Counted from the first letter of the stretch, positions 15,135 through 23,852 are shown. The stretch: DNA of 64,000 nucleotides from RHKX01 sp046330285 (GCA_046330285.1 JAXLSX010000002.1:186001-250000), one strand, 5' to 3'. Numbers and translations are program-made. The notes: generated from the letters alone by a model not told the origin.

Positions 15135-16955
15135 GTGACCGATCGAGCCGACATGCCCGCCGAAGCCCCCGTTCTGCCCGTTCAGCGCGGCAACTCCTAT
15201 CGCGACACGTGGTGCGGAGAGATCAGCGGCGACCGCGTCGGCGGCGAGGCCCGACTCGCGGGCTGGGTCAACCGGCGGCGCGATCACGGCGGCCTCGTCT
15301 TCATCGACCTGCGCGACCGCACCGGCCTCGTCCAGCTCGTCTTCGACCCCGACGACAGCGGCACCGCCTTCGAGCTCGGCCACAAGCTCCGGCCCGAGGA
15401 CGTGATCAGCATCAGCGGCCCGGTCGTCGAACGTTCCGCCGAGACCGTCAACCCGGAGATCCCGACCGGCGCCTACGAGATCAGGGTCGCCGAGGCCGAG
15501 CTGCTCTCCGACGCGCAGACGCCGCCGTTCGAGATCGAGGGCCGCGGCGCCAGCGAGGTCGGCGAGGAGACGCGACTGCGCTACCGCTACCTCGACCTTC
15601 GCCGCGAGAACATGCGCGAGGCGCTGCAGCTCCGGGCGAAGCTCGTCCGGGCGATGCGCGAGCAGCTGGACGGCGACGGCTTCGTCGAGGTCGAGACGCC
15701 GGTGCTGACCCGTTCGACGCCGGAGGGGGCTCGCGACTTCCTCGTCCCGAGCCGCCTCCAGCAGGGCTCCTTCTACGCGCTGCCGCAGTCGCCGCAGCTC
15801 TTCAAGCAGCTGCTGATGGTCGCCGGTTTCGAGCGCTACTACCAGATCGCCCGCTGCTTCCGGGACGAGGATCTGCGCGCCGACCGACAGCCCGACTTCA
15901 CCCAGCTCGACATCGAGATGTCCTTCGTCGAGGTCGAGGACGTGATCGAGGCGAACGAGCGGCTGATGTCCCATGTCCTCGGTGTCGCCGGGATCGAGGT
16001 CGAGCTGCCGATTCAGCGGATCTCCCACGACGACGCGATCGCCCGCTTCGGCACCGACCGCCCCGACCTCCGCTTCGGCCTCGAGCTGACCGACCTCACC
16101 GACGCCCTGCGCGAGACCGAGTTCCGCGTCTTCCGCGGCACGATCGACGGCGGCGGCATCGTCAAGGGCATGAACGCCGGCAAGCGTGAGCTCGCCCGTT
16201 CTGAGCTCGACGGGCTGATCGCCGACGCGCAGGAACTCGGCGCGAAGGGCCTCGTCTGGGCGTTCCGCGAGGGCGACGGCTGGCGTTCGCCGACGGCGAA
16301 GTTCCTGACCGACGAGGAGCTCGCGAGTCTCAACCGGGCACTCGGTGCCGAGGAGGGCGACCTGCTGCTGATCGTCGCCGACAAGCCGAAGGTCGCCAAC
16401 CAGGTGCTGGGGACGATGCGGACCCGGCTCGCCGAGCGCTGGGGCGACATCCCCGAGGGCGCCAACGCCTTCTGCTGGATCGTCGACTGGCCGCTGCTCG
16501 AGTGGGCCGAGGAAGAGGGCCGCTGGACGCCGCTCCACCACCCGTTCACCGCCTTCGAAGGCGAAGCGAACGAGGACGACCCGGGCTCGATCCGGGCCCG
16601 CGCCTACGACCTCGTCTGGAACGGCTCCGAGATCGGCGGCGGCTCGATCCGCATCAGCGACCCGGTCCAGCAGGAGCAGGTCCTGAAGCTGCTCGGGATC
16701 GACGCCGCGGAGGCGCAGGCCCGCTTCGGCTTCCTGCTCGAGGCGCTCCGCTTCGGCGCCCCGCCGCACGGCGGCATCGCCTACGGCATCGACCGGATCT
16801 GCGCCCTCGCCGCCGGCACCGAGTCGATCCGCGACGTCATCGCCTTCCCGAAGACCGCCTCCGGCGGCGATCCGCTGACCGGGGCGCCGGCCCCGGTCGA
16901 CGAGCGCCAGCTCCGTGAGCTCGGCGTCACCGTCAGGAGCCCGGCTCCGAAGTGA
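15135..16955 (+). CDS. aspS: aspartyl-tRNA synthetase (bacterial type)
   Basis: 606 residues, with an N-terminal OB-fold anticodon domain (ARLAGWVNRRRDHGGLVFIDL), class II core (RYRYLDLRRENMREA, FLVPSRLQQGSFYALPQSPQ, ARCFRDEDLRADRQPDFTQLD), the inserted GAD domain (~res 290-410) that marks the bacterial enzyme, and motif 3 GGIAYGIDRI. It attaches Asp to tRNA-Asp; whether it also charges tRNA-Asn depends on gatCAB elsewhere. The start is GTG at 15135; ATG at 15153 is an alternative. Its stop overlaps the next gene's GTG. Confidence 0.96.
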   Translation: MTDRADMPAEAPVLPVQRGNSYRDTWCGEISGDRVGGEARLAGWVNRRRDHGGLVFIDLRDRTGLVQLVFDPDDSGTAFELGHKLRPEDVISISGPVVERSAETVNPEIPTGAYEIRVAEAELLSDAQTPPFEIEGRGASEVGEETRLRYRYLDLRRENMREALQLRAKLVRAMREQLDGDGFVEVETPVLTRSTPEGARDFLVPSRLQQGSFYALPQSPQLFKQLLMVAGFERYYQIARCFRDEDLRADRQPDFTQLDIEMSFVEVEDVIEANERLMSHVLGVAGIEVELPIQRISHDDAIARFGTDRPDLRFGLELTDLTDALRETEFRVFRGTIDGGGIVKGMNAGKRELARSELDGLIADAQELGAKGLVWAFREGDGWRSPTAKFLTDEELASLNRALGAEEGDLLLIVADKPKVANQVLGTMRTRLAERWGDIPEGANAFCWIVDWPLLEWAEEEGRWTPLHHPFTAFEGEANEDDPGSIRARAYDLVWNGSEIGGGSIRISDPVQQEQVLKLLGIDAAEAQARFGFLLEALRFGAPPHGGIAYGIDRICALAAGTESIRDVIAFPKTASGGDPLTGAPAPVDERQLRELGVTVRSPAPK

Positions 16956-17329
16956 GCGGGGAGCTCGCCGAGCGGGCCGCACAGGCGATCGCCGCGATCA
17001 ACTCGCAGGATCCGGAGCTGATCGCCGAGATCTTCGACCCGCTTGCGGAGATCCGGACCGGGCGCAGCACCTACACCGGGGTCGAAGCGGCCATCGGCTG
17101 GGCTGAGAAACGCTACGACCATCTGGACAAGCGTTACGCGATTTCCATGACCCACACAAAGGGCGACTCGGTCCTCGTGCTCGGGACCGTCGAATACGTG
17201 TGGCGCGAAGAGGGAGAGGTCGGCGATGCCGCTCCGATCGCGCTGCTGCTGGAGTTCGCGGATGGACGCGTCCGGTCACTCACCGTGGCGGAAGATCCCG
17301 CAGCCGCTCTGGACGAATTCGAAAGCTGA
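16952..17329 (+). CDS. SnoaL-like / NTF2-fold small protein
   Basis: 125 residues. The GTG at 16952 overlaps the aspS stop (GTGA), so translation is coupled. The sequence has the SnoaL pattern: an N-terminal helix (LAERAAQAIAAINSQDPELI), an early strand (DPLAEIRTG), then SVLVLGTVEYVW and IALLLEFADGRVRSL. These proteins form alpha+beta cone barrels used as enzymes or binding domains; no active-site residues are identifiable. Location behind aspS is probably incidental. Confidence 0.78.
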   Translation: MSGELAERAAQAIAAINSQDPELIAEIFDPLAEIRTGRSTYTGVEAAIGWAEKRYDHLDKRYAISMTHTKGDSVLVLGTVEYVWREEGEVGDAAPIALLLEFADGRVRSLTVAEDPAAALDEFES

Positions 17330-17621
17330 GTTGCGAAACGGGGGCGGCCGTCCGTTCCCGCTCAAGTTTTTTCGCCCGCCCGCCGAACTGCCTTGGTAGT
17401 TTCCCCATGGGCCCGAGTTCGTTCGACAGCCGTCCTAATTGTGAACCAACACGATTGGCTCGGGAGCCGTTGTCCGGTGCGCCCTTGGGCGTATCAGCAG
17501 GTTCCCCCCTGTTTCTCAGGGTTCAGAAGCCGGGCGGCACCGGCGAGCTGGAGCCCATGATTTCGGCAATGCGCTGGGCGGCCCGCACCGTCCGGCCGTT
17601 GTCCGATCCCGGAGGCGCCCG
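17330..17621 (+). other. 292-bp non-coding region, possibly a structured 5' leader
   Basis: No convincing gene is seen. A TTTTTT run (17368-17373) may end the upstream transcript. TAGTTT at 17397-17402 could be a -10 box. Downstream are CGCC-CTTG-GGCG, CCCTG-TTTCT-CAGGG and GCCGG-GCGGCA-CCGGC hairpins, a long-range pair CGGTGCG (17475-17481) / CGCACCG (17584-17590), and an exact 11-nt direct repeat GCCGTTGTCCG at 17466 and 17595. GGAGG at 17611-17615 serves the next ATG. It does not match any riboswitch class I know. Confidence 0.35.
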
Positions 17622-18332
17622 ATGAGAAAGGCGCTGAACGAGAACCCGATCGCCCAGATCGGCGTGATCGCCGTCGCCGCCATCGCCTTCGCGATCATCC
17701 TCTTCACGATGGTGCTCGGTAAGTCCGAGCCCGATCCGAACGCCGTCAACACCGAGGGTCCGGCCATGATGGACCCGGGCGTCGCCCCCGAGGCCGCCGG
17801 AACGACCGGCGCGACCGGCGCAGCGCCGGCCACCTCCGAGCCCGTCGCTCCGGCCGACGGCACCGAGACTCCCGCCACCGGCACCGAGACCGCGCCGGCG
17901 ACTCCGGCCGTCCCCGAGGCCACGCCGACAGCTCCGCCGGCCGGCGGCTCGATCGCCGACGGCCTGCTGCCCTCGAAGGGCCTGCCGCAGGACCTGCTCG
18001 TCGCCTTCGCCAAGAACAAGACGATCGCCCTCCTGGTTATCGACCCCAAGGGCGTGGCCGACAAGAAGATCGAGGCCTACACCGAGGCACTCAAGAAGCG
18101 CGGTGACGTCGAGGTCTTCGTCGTCGACGTCAAGGACATCGCCCGCTACTCGCGGGTGACCGCCGGCGTCAACGTCAGCCGCACCCCGGCCCTGGTCATC
18201 GTCCGGCCCCGCAAGCTGACGGGCTCGGTCCCGACCGCCACCGTCTCCTACGGCTTCCGCGGCGCCCAGAGCGTCAACCAGGCCGTCGACGACGCCCTTT
18301 ACAAGGGCAAGCAGATCCCCAGCTACCCGTAG
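17622..18332 (+). CDS. membrane-anchored thioredoxin-fold-like protein lacking CXXC
   Basis: 236 residues. One N-terminal membrane helix (IAQIGVIAVAAIAFAIILFTMVLG, ~res 10-33) is followed by an ~85-residue Ala/Pro/Thr/Glu linker. A C-terminal ~110-residue domain has the strand-helix order of thioredoxin (TIALLVIDPKG, DVEVFVVDVKD) and a cis-Pro-like SRTPALVIVRP. There is no Cys in the domain, so it cannot be a redox enzyme of the usual kind. The topology places the domain outside the membrane. The linker style resembles the pilus-associated proteins at 54-56.5 kb. Function unknown. Confidence 0.75.
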   Translation: MRKALNENPIAQIGVIAVAAIAFAIILFTMVLGKSEPDPNAVNTEGPAMMDPGVAPEAAGTTGATGAAPATSEPVAPADGTETPATGTETAPATPAVPEATPTAPPAGGSIADGLLPSKGLPQDLLVAFAKNKTIALLVIDPKGVADKKIEAYTEALKKRGDVEVFVVDVKDIARYSRVTAGVNVSRTPALVIVRPRKLTGSVPTATVSYGFRGAQSVNQAVDDALYKGKQIPSYP

Positions 18333-19294
18333 GTCTCGGCCGCGAGCTCGAGCAGAGTCTCCAGCGCCGCGTTCTCGAACTTCTCCTCGGTTTGCTCGCC
18401 CCGTTCGCGCGTGGCGCGCAGGCCGCGCTCCCAGGTGAGTGCGCGGGCGACCTGGGCGAGCCGGCGGGCGAGGTCGAGGTCGTCGAGGAGGCGGTCATGG
18501 GGTGCGAGGTCGGCGAAGGCGCCGAGGTAGGCGTCGCGGGCCTCGTCGTGGTGCTCGGGGCCGGCGAGGTCCAGCGGCACGAACATCGCCGCGAACGGAT
18601 GGGCGATGGAGCTGTCCCCCCAGTCGAAGAACAACGGCTCGTCGACCTCTCCGAGGATGTTGAACGGGTGGAGGTCGCTGTGGTCGAGGCTGGGCGGGAC
18701 CGGGGAGGAGGCGAGCTCGGCCGACCACTCCGCAACGGGCTCGCGGAGGGCCGCGACCCGCGTGATCGCGTCCTCGTCAGCGCCGGGCGCCTCCATCGCG
18801 TAGAGCAGCGCCTCCTCGAAGCGCTCCTGCATGACTTCGGGCCGCATGTCGGGGACGCCGGCGGCGAGGAACGCGTCGACGTGATCCTCCAGCCTCCGCT
18901 GCAGGCGCCCGTAGGCGGCGAGGGCGGGCGCGAGCACGGCTGCGGCGTCCTCTGAGCGCTCGCCCAGCGGCGGCCCGCCGTCGGGGAGCAGGAGCCATCC
19001 CCGCTCCGGATCGGCGGCGAGCGGGGTCAGGATCCGATCGGGAACGGCAGCGGCGAGCACCGCGTAGGCCGGGACCTCGAACGCTGTTGCGGGCGCCGAC
19101 GCCTTCAGCCAGACGGTCTCGGCACCGGCGGGGATGCGCAGGACCGCGGACCACGGGAAGGCGCGGTGGAGGACGGCGGGACCGGTCCGTCCACGTCCCG
19201 AGGCGGCGAGCACCTCGTCCGCCCACGCGGTCGCGGCGACGGGCCATCGCTCGCCGCTCCAGAACTCGACCCCGTTCGGTTCCCCCGATCTCAC
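18323..19294 (-). CDS. aminoglycoside phosphotransferase (APH)-family kinase-like protein
   Basis: 323 residues from GTG at 19294; longer in-frame extensions run antisense to mnmA and are rejected. The APH/choline-kinase catalytic loop is present as SLDHSDLHPFNIL (HxDxxxxN) with the metal-binding Asp in PLFFDWGDSSIAHPF (DWG). The N-lobe contains VWLKASAP with a possible ATP-site Lys. Small-molecule phosphorylation is likely; the substrate is unknown and drug resistance should not be assumed. It overlaps the convergent gene end by 10 nt. A CAGAAT box 7 nt upstream suggests a leaderless transcript divergent from mnmA. Confidence 0.85.
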   Translation of the reverse strand: MRSGEPNGVEFWSGERWPVAATAWADEVLAASGRGRTGPAVLHRAFPWSAVLRIPAGAETVWLKASAPATAFEVPAYAVLAAAVPDRILTPLAADPERGWLLLPDGGPPLGERSEDAAAVLAPALAAYGRLQRRLEDHVDAFLAAGVPDMRPEVMQERFEEALLYAMEAPGADEDAITRVAALREPVAEWSAELASSPVPPSLDHSDLHPFNILGEVDEPLFFDWGDSSIAHPFAAMFVPLDLAGPEHHDEARDAYLGAFADLAPHDRLLDDLDLARRLAQVARALTWERGLRATRERGEQTEEKFENAALETLLELAAETYG

Positions 19295-19301
19295 GACGCC
19301 G

Positions 19302-19307
19302 ATTCTG
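19302..19307 (-). promoter_or_regulatory. -10 box CAGAAT for the phosphotransferase gene
   Basis: Minus-strand CAGAAT ends 7 nt before the GTG at 19294. Only 7 bp separate it from the divergent mnmA box, so the two promoters must interfere or share regulation. Confidence 0.4.
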
Positions 19308-19314
19308 CCCGCTC

Positions 19315-19320
19315 TACCCT
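19315..19320 (+). promoter_or_regulatory. -10 box TACCCT for mnmA
   Basis: TACCCT ends 7 nt before ATG at 19328. There is no ribosome site; the leaderless pattern applies. Confidence 0.5.
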
Positions 19321-19327
19321 TCGCGGC

Positions 19328-20788
19328 ATGGATCCGGTCGCATTCGAGGCCTATCTGGAGGACGACTCGCGCGTCGGCGAGCCCCTGCCCGGATCCGCCC
19401 GCGGCACCGCCGGCGGGGCGGCCTGCGGCGATCTGATCGCGATCGCCCTGCGGCTCGAGGGCGAGTGCGTCGCCGGCGTCCGGATCGAGGCGAGCGGCTG
19501 CGGTGCCGCCCGCGCCACCGCGGCCGCCGCGGCCGAACTGCTCGACGGCCACCGTCCCCGAGGCGGGAGCTGCTCGACGCCGCGGCCATCGCCGCCGAGC
19601 TCGGCGGCCTCTCACCCGGTCGGCGCCCACGCCCATGACCTCGCGGCCGAGGCCGCCCATCGCGCGCTCGGCGCCGCGGTCGCCGGGACCGACGAGCCGA
19701 TCCTCGCGCCGCCGGCCGAGGGCGAGCGCGTCCTCGTCGCGGTCAGCGGCGGCGTCGACAGCGCCGTCGCCGCGCTGCTGGAGCGGGAGGGAGGGGCCGA
19801 GGTGATCGCGGTGACGCTCGAGCTCTGGTCCGATCCCGCCAACGACGGCGAACAGAGCTGCTGCTCGGCCGACGCCGTCCGGACCGCCCGCGCCGTCGCC
19901 CAGGCGCAGGGGATCCCGCACCTCACGGTTGACCTGCGGGACCGCTTTCGCGCCGGGGTCGTCGAGCCGTTCCTCGAGGGCTACGCCGACGGCGTGACCC
20001 CGAACCCCTGCGTCCGCTGCAACGGCCGGGTCCGGATCGCGCCGATGATCGCGATCGCCGAGCGCCTCGGCGCCGCCGGCCTCGCGACCGGCCACTACGC
20101 CCGGATCCGCGACGACGGCGACGGGCCGCTGCTGAGCGCCGCGGCCGACGAGGCCAAGGACCAGGCCTACATGCTGGCCGGCCTGCCGACGGCGGCGCTG
20201 GCAAAGCTGCGCTTCCCGCTCGGCGGGCTGACCAAGCCCGAGGTGCGGGCGATCGCCGCCCGCGCCGGGCTCGCCGTCGCCGACAAGGCCGAGAGCCAGG
20301 ACCTCTGCTTCCTCGCGGGCGTCGGCAAGGCCGGATTCCTCGCCGCCCACGGCGACCTCGCCGATCGCGAGGGAGACATCGTCGATGCGTCCGGCGCCGT
20401 CGTCGGCCGGCACCCCGGCCACCACCGCTTCACGGTCGGCCAGCGCCGCGGCCTCGGAATCGCCGCGCCCGAGCCGCTCTACGTCACCGCCACCGACGCC
20501 GTGACGAACCGCGTCGTGGTCGGGCCGGCGTCCGACCTCGACACGCGCACGGTGCGGGTCCGCGATGCCGTTCTGCACCGGCCCGCGGCCAGGGTCGGCG
20601 CGGTCAAGATCCGCTATCGCTCCCAGCCGGTCGGCTGCCACGTCAACGGCGGCGGCGAGGCCGCCGGATCGGGCGCCCACGAGGCGCTCGAGCTCGAGCT
20701 CGACGAGGCCGCGCGGGCGGCGGCGCCGGGACAGACCGCGGTCCTCTTCGACGGCGACCTGGTCGTCGGCCACGGCACCATCGCCTGA
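19328..20788 (+). CDS. mnmA: tRNA 2-thiouridylase MnmA fused to an N-terminal NifU/IscU-like domain
   Basis: 486 residues. Residues ~1-80 resemble an IscU/NifU scaffold: FEAYLEDDSRVGE, GGAACGDLI and EASGCGAARATAAAA supply two of the usual cluster-binding Cys. From ~130 the MnmA body starts with the ATP-binding loop VAVSGGVDSAVAALL, then NPCVRCN and ESQDLCFL (the two thiolation Cys), TGHYARI and HHRFTVGQRRGLGI. MnmA inserts sulfur at U34 of tRNA-Lys/Glu/Gln. The linker (~res 78-98) is read out of its likely ancestral frame: the -1 frame at 19561-19620 encodes ELLDAAAIAAELGGLSPG, which is more family-like than the actual Ser/Pro-rich residues. Confidence 0.9.
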   Translation: MDPVAFEAYLEDDSRVGEPLPGSARGTAGGAACGDLIAIALRLEGECVAGVRIEASGCGAARATAAAAAELLDGHRPRGGSCSTPRPSPPSSAASHPVGAHAHDLAAEAAHRALGAAVAGTDEPILAPPAEGERVLVAVSGGVDSAVAALLEREGGAEVIAVTLELWSDPANDGEQSCCSADAVRTARAVAQAQGIPHLTVDLRDRFRAGVVEPFLEGYADGVTPNPCVRCNGRVRIAPMIAIAERLGAAGLATGHYARIRDDGDGPLLSAAADEAKDQAYMLAGLPTAALAKLRFPLGGLTKPEVRAIAARAGLAVADKAESQDLCFLAGVGKAGFLAAHGDLADREGDIVDASGAVVGRHPGHHRFTVGQRRGLGIAAPEPLYVTATDAVTNRVVVGPASDLDTRTVRVRDAVLHRPAARVGAVKIRYRSQPVGCHVNGGGEAAGSGAHEALELELDEAARAAAPGQTAVLFDGDLVVGHGTIA

Positions 20789-20814
20789 CGCCGGAAACCG
20801 CTGGGTCAGTCCCG

Positions 20815-20820
20815 TAGCCT
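20815..20820 (+). promoter_or_regulatory. -10 box TAGCCT for alaS
   Basis: TAGCCT ends 8 nt before GTG at 20829, in the 40-nt gap after mnmA. No ribosome site is present. Confidence 0.5.
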
Positions 20821-20828
20821 TCGCCGCC

Positions 20829-23459
20829 GTGAATTCGGAGCAGATCCGAGAGACCTACATGTCGTTCTTCGAGGAGCGCGGACACCTCCGCGTCCCCTCG
20901 GCGTCGCTGATCCCGGCGGCGGACGATCCGAGCGTCCTGCTGACCACCGCGGGCATGCAGCCGTTCCAGCCCTATTTCCTCGGCAGGGAGACGCCGCCGT
21001 CGCCGCGGCTCACCTCCTGCCAGCGCTGCTTCCGCACCCCCGACATCGAGGAGGTCGGCTCCACCGCCCGCCACCTCACCTGCTTCGAGATGCTCGGCAA
21101 CTTCGCGTTCGGCGACTACTTCAAGAAGGAGGCGATCGCGTTCGCCTGGGAGCTGTCGCTGAACGGCTTCGGCTTCGACCCCGAGGAGCTCTGGATCACC
21201 GTGTTCGGCGGCGACGAGGAGCTCGGCCTCGGACCCGACACCGAGGCGATCGAACTCTGGAAGGAGCAGGGCGTGCCCGAGGAGCGGATCGTCCTGCTGC
21301 CGCGCTCGGAGAACTTCTGGCAAGCCGGCAGCAAGGGACCGTGCGGTCCCTGCTCGGAGCTCTACATCGACCGCGGCGAGGCCTTCGGCGGTCCCGACGA
21401 TCGCCCCGGCGACGACACCGATCGCTTCCTCGAGTACTGGAACCTCGTCTTCACCGCCTACGACCTCCACGAGGACGGCTCGCTGACCGAGTTGCCGGCT
21501 AAGAACATCGACACCGGGCTCGGCCTCGAGCGGATGGCCGCGATCAAGCAGGGCGTCGACTCGGTCTTCGACACGGACCTCCTGCGGCCGCTCGTCGACC
21601 TCGCCGCCGAGATGTCAGGTCGCCCCTACGGCGGCGACGACGCGGCCGCGACGCGGGCGATGCGGATCATCGCCGACCACGTCCGCGGCTCGGTCCAGTT
21701 GATCGCCGACGGCGTCGTCCCGTCGAACGAGCGCCGCGGCTACGTCCTGCGCCGGATCATGCGCCGCGCCATTCACCAGGGCCGCGTCCTCGGTCTCGAG
21801 GCTCCCTACCTCGGGCGCTTCGCCGAGCGCGCGATCGAGATGCTCGCGCCGGTCAACCCGGCGCTGGAGGCCGAGCGCGACACGATCATGCGCTGGATCA
21901 ACTCCGAGGAGGAGAGCTTCGGCCGGACGCTCGACCGCGGCAGCCAGCTGCTCGACCGTCTGATCGCCGACGCGCTCGCGTCGAACACGTCGTGGATCAC
22001 CGCCGATGCCGCCTTCGAGCTCCACGACACCTACGGCTTTCCCTACGACCTGACCCGCGAGCTCGTAGCCGAGCAGGGGCTCAGCGTCGACGACGACGGC
22101 TTCGAGGAGCTGATGGAGCAGCAGCGCGAGCGCGCCCGCAGCCGTGGCGGCGTCGCCGGCGAGGGGGAGGGCGACCACGACCGCGTCATCGGGTTCGTCG
22201 GCTCCGCCCCCGAGAGCCGCTTCGTCGGCTACGAGGACCTCCGTGCCGAGACCGGCGTGGTCGCGGTCGAACCCGCCGACGACGCGGTCCTGGTCAAGCT
22301 CGAGGACAGCCCCTTCTACGCCGAAGGCGGCGGCCAGGTCGCCGACCACGGGACCCTGCGCTGGCCCGACGGCGAGGCCGAGGTCGTCGACGTCTACCGC
22401 GTCGGCGGCGATCAGGCGCTCAAGGTGACCGGCGACGCGCCGCCCGCCGGCTCGCGTGTCGAGGCCGAGGTCACCCGCTACGACCGCCACGCCACCATGC
22501 GCAACCACACCGCCACCCACCTCCTGCACGCGGCGCTCCGCGAGCGGCTCGGCACCCATGTCCGCCAGGCCGGCTCCGCTGTCCGGCCCGACAAGCTCCG
22601 CTTCGACTTCACCCACGGCGCCCGGCTCGAGCCCGACGACCTGGCCGCGATCAGCGAGCGGATCAACGGCTGGATCAAGGAGAGCGCGTCGGTCCGCGCG
22701 ATCGAGATGGACCGGACCGAGGCCGAACGCCTCGGCGCGATGGCGCTGTTCGGCGAGAAGTACGGGGACTGGGTCCGGGTGGTCGAGGTCGAGGGCGTCT
22801 CGCGCGAGCTCTGCGGCGGCACCCACGTGGCCAACACCGCCGAGATCGGGATCTTCGAGATCCTCTCCGAGGGCTCCAGCGCTTCGAACGTCCGGCGGAT
22901 CGAGGCGGTCACCGGCCCCGCGGCGATCGACCTCTTCCGCGACCGCAGCGCCGAGCTCGACCGCACCTCCGAGCTGCTCGGGGGCCGCGGCGACGCCCCG
23001 GCGGCGGCCGAGCGCATGGCGGCGCGCCTCCGCGAGCTCGAATCCGCCGCCGCCGAGGCCGGAGCCGAGGCTGCCGGCAGCCGCGCGAGCGAGCTGGCCG
23101 AAGCGGCCGAGACCGTCGACGGCATCGGCGTGGTCGTCGGCGAGCTCGGCGAGCTGCCCGACCTGAAGTCCCTGATCGGGACCGCCCACGACATCAAGGC
23201 GCGCGTCGGCGACGCGGCCGTCATCCTCGGCGCGACCAGCGGCGAGAAGGTCTCGCTGGTCGGAGTCTTCAGTCCCGCCGCGGTCGAGCGCGGCCTTTCG
23301 GCGGCCGACATCGTCCGCGAAGCGGCTGCCATAGTGGGTGGCGGCGGAGGCGGGAAGCCTGAGGTTGCTCAGGCCGGGGGTCGCCATGTCGACAAGGTCG
23401 GTGACGCACTGAACACAGCTCGACAAGCGATTCTCAGCGGTCTCGGCGGGGCCCCTTAG
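20829..23459 (+). CDS. alaS: alanyl-tRNA synthetase
   Basis: 876 residues, full length. The N-terminal class II core begins SEQIRETYMSFFEERGH and includes SLIPAADDPSVLLTTAGMQPF and RCFRTPDIEEVG. The editing domain has HTATHLLHAALRE (HxxxH zinc site) and CGGTHVANT, and the C-Ala domain ends with the Gly-rich GGGGGGKPEVAQAGG. It charges tRNA-Ala and hydrolyses mischarged Ser/Gly. The GTG at 20829 gives a leaderless start. ruvX, mltG and aroE follow tightly on the same strand, matching the widespread alaS-ruvX-mltG-aroE order. Confidence 0.97.
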   Translation: MNSEQIRETYMSFFEERGHLRVPSASLIPAADDPSVLLTTAGMQPFQPYFLGRETPPSPRLTSCQRCFRTPDIEEVGSTARHLTCFEMLGNFAFGDYFKKEAIAFAWELSLNGFGFDPEELWITVFGGDEELGLGPDTEAIELWKEQGVPEERIVLLPRSENFWQAGSKGPCGPCSELYIDRGEAFGGPDDRPGDDTDRFLEYWNLVFTAYDLHEDGSLTELPAKNIDTGLGLERMAAIKQGVDSVFDTDLLRPLVDLAAEMSGRPYGGDDAAATRAMRIIADHVRGSVQLIADGVVPSNERRGYVLRRIMRRAIHQGRVLGLEAPYLGRFAERAIEMLAPVNPALEAERDTIMRWINSEEESFGRTLDRGSQLLDRLIADALASNTSWITADAAFELHDTYGFPYDLTRELVAEQGLSVDDDGFEELMEQQRERARSRGGVAGEGEGDHDRVIGFVGSAPESRFVGYEDLRAETGVVAVEPADDAVLVKLEDSPFYAEGGGQVADHGTLRWPDGEAEVVDVYRVGGDQALKVTGDAPPAGSRVEAEVTRYDRHATMRNHTATHLLHAALRERLGTHVRQAGSAVRPDKLRFDFTHGARLEPDDLAAISERINGWIKESASVRAIEMDRTEAERLGAMALFGEKYGDWVRVVEVEGVSRELCGGTHVANTAEIGIFEILSEGSSASNVRRIEAVTGPAAIDLFRDRSAELDRTSELLGGRGDAPAAAERMAARLRELESAAAEAGAEAAGSRASELAEAAETVDGIGVVVGELGELPDLKSLIGTAHDIKARVGDAAVILGATSGEKVSLVGVFSPAAVERGLSAADIVREAAAIVGGGGGGKPEVAQAGGRHVDKVGDALNTARQAILSGLGGAP

Positions 23460-23462
23460 TCG

Positions 23463-23852
23463 GTGCGCGCCCTCGCCATCGATCACGGCGCCGCTCGCTG
23501 CGGCTGCGCGCTCTCGGATCCGAGCGGGACGATCGTGCGCCCGATCGACCCGATCGAGCCGCCCGATCCCGCGGCGGTGCCGCCGCTCGTCGCCGAGCAC
23601 GGCGTCGAGGTCGTGGTCGTCGGGTTGCCGGTCAGCCTTGACGGGACCGAGGGATCGCAGGCCGCGACGGCCCGTGAGTTCGCCGACGACCTTGCGAGCC
23701 GCCTCGACGTCCCGGTCGAGACCTACGACGAGCGGCTGACGACGAAGATGGCCGCCGCCTCGCGCCGCGGCGGATCCCGCGCCGCCGAGGACTCGCTCGC
23801 CGCCGCGCACCTGCTCGAGGGCTGGCTGATGGCCCGGGAAGCGCGCCGATGA
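23463..23852 (+). CDS. ruvX: Holliday-junction-resolvase-like protein RuvX/YqgF
   Basis: 129 residues with the RNase H-like fold: RALAIDHGAARCGCALSD (first catalytic Asp), VVVGLPVSLDGTEGSQA and VETYDERLTT (second acidic site). YqgF proteins act in pre-16S rRNA 5'-end processing and were named for similarity to RuvC. The start is GTG at 23463, three bases after the alaS stop. The stop overlaps mltG's ATG (ATGA). Position between alaS and mltG is the canonical one. Confidence 0.93.
   Translation: MRALAIDHGAARCGCALSDPSGTIVRPIDPIEPPDPAAVPPLVAEHGVEVVVVGLPVSLDGTEGSQAATAREFADDLASRLDVPVETYDERLTTKMAAASRRGGSRAAEDSLAAAHLLEGWLMAREARR

Noticed and set aside
15090..16982. 630-codon open frame antisense to aspS
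   Set aside because: Mirror of aspS codon bias; low-complexity Leu/Asp/Arg composition.
17400..17621. 6S RNA or SRP RNA in the leader before 17622
   Set aside because: No match by eye to the conserved core of either; kept only as an unassigned structured region.
17407..17625. 72-codon frame in the 17.4-17.6 kb leader
   Set aside because: Composition and overlap with the next start do not support a gene; RNA structure explains the region better.
19295..20773. N-terminal extension of the minus-strand phosphotransferase frame to 20773
   Set aside because: It runs antisense to mnmA, has no domain content, and GTG 19294 gives a normal-length kinase-like protein with its own -10 box.
21615..23810. 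731-codon open frame antisense to alaS
   Set aside because: High-GC third-position bias opens the reverse frame; composition is Arg/Asp/Gly-rich without motifs, and the forward alaS is unambiguous.
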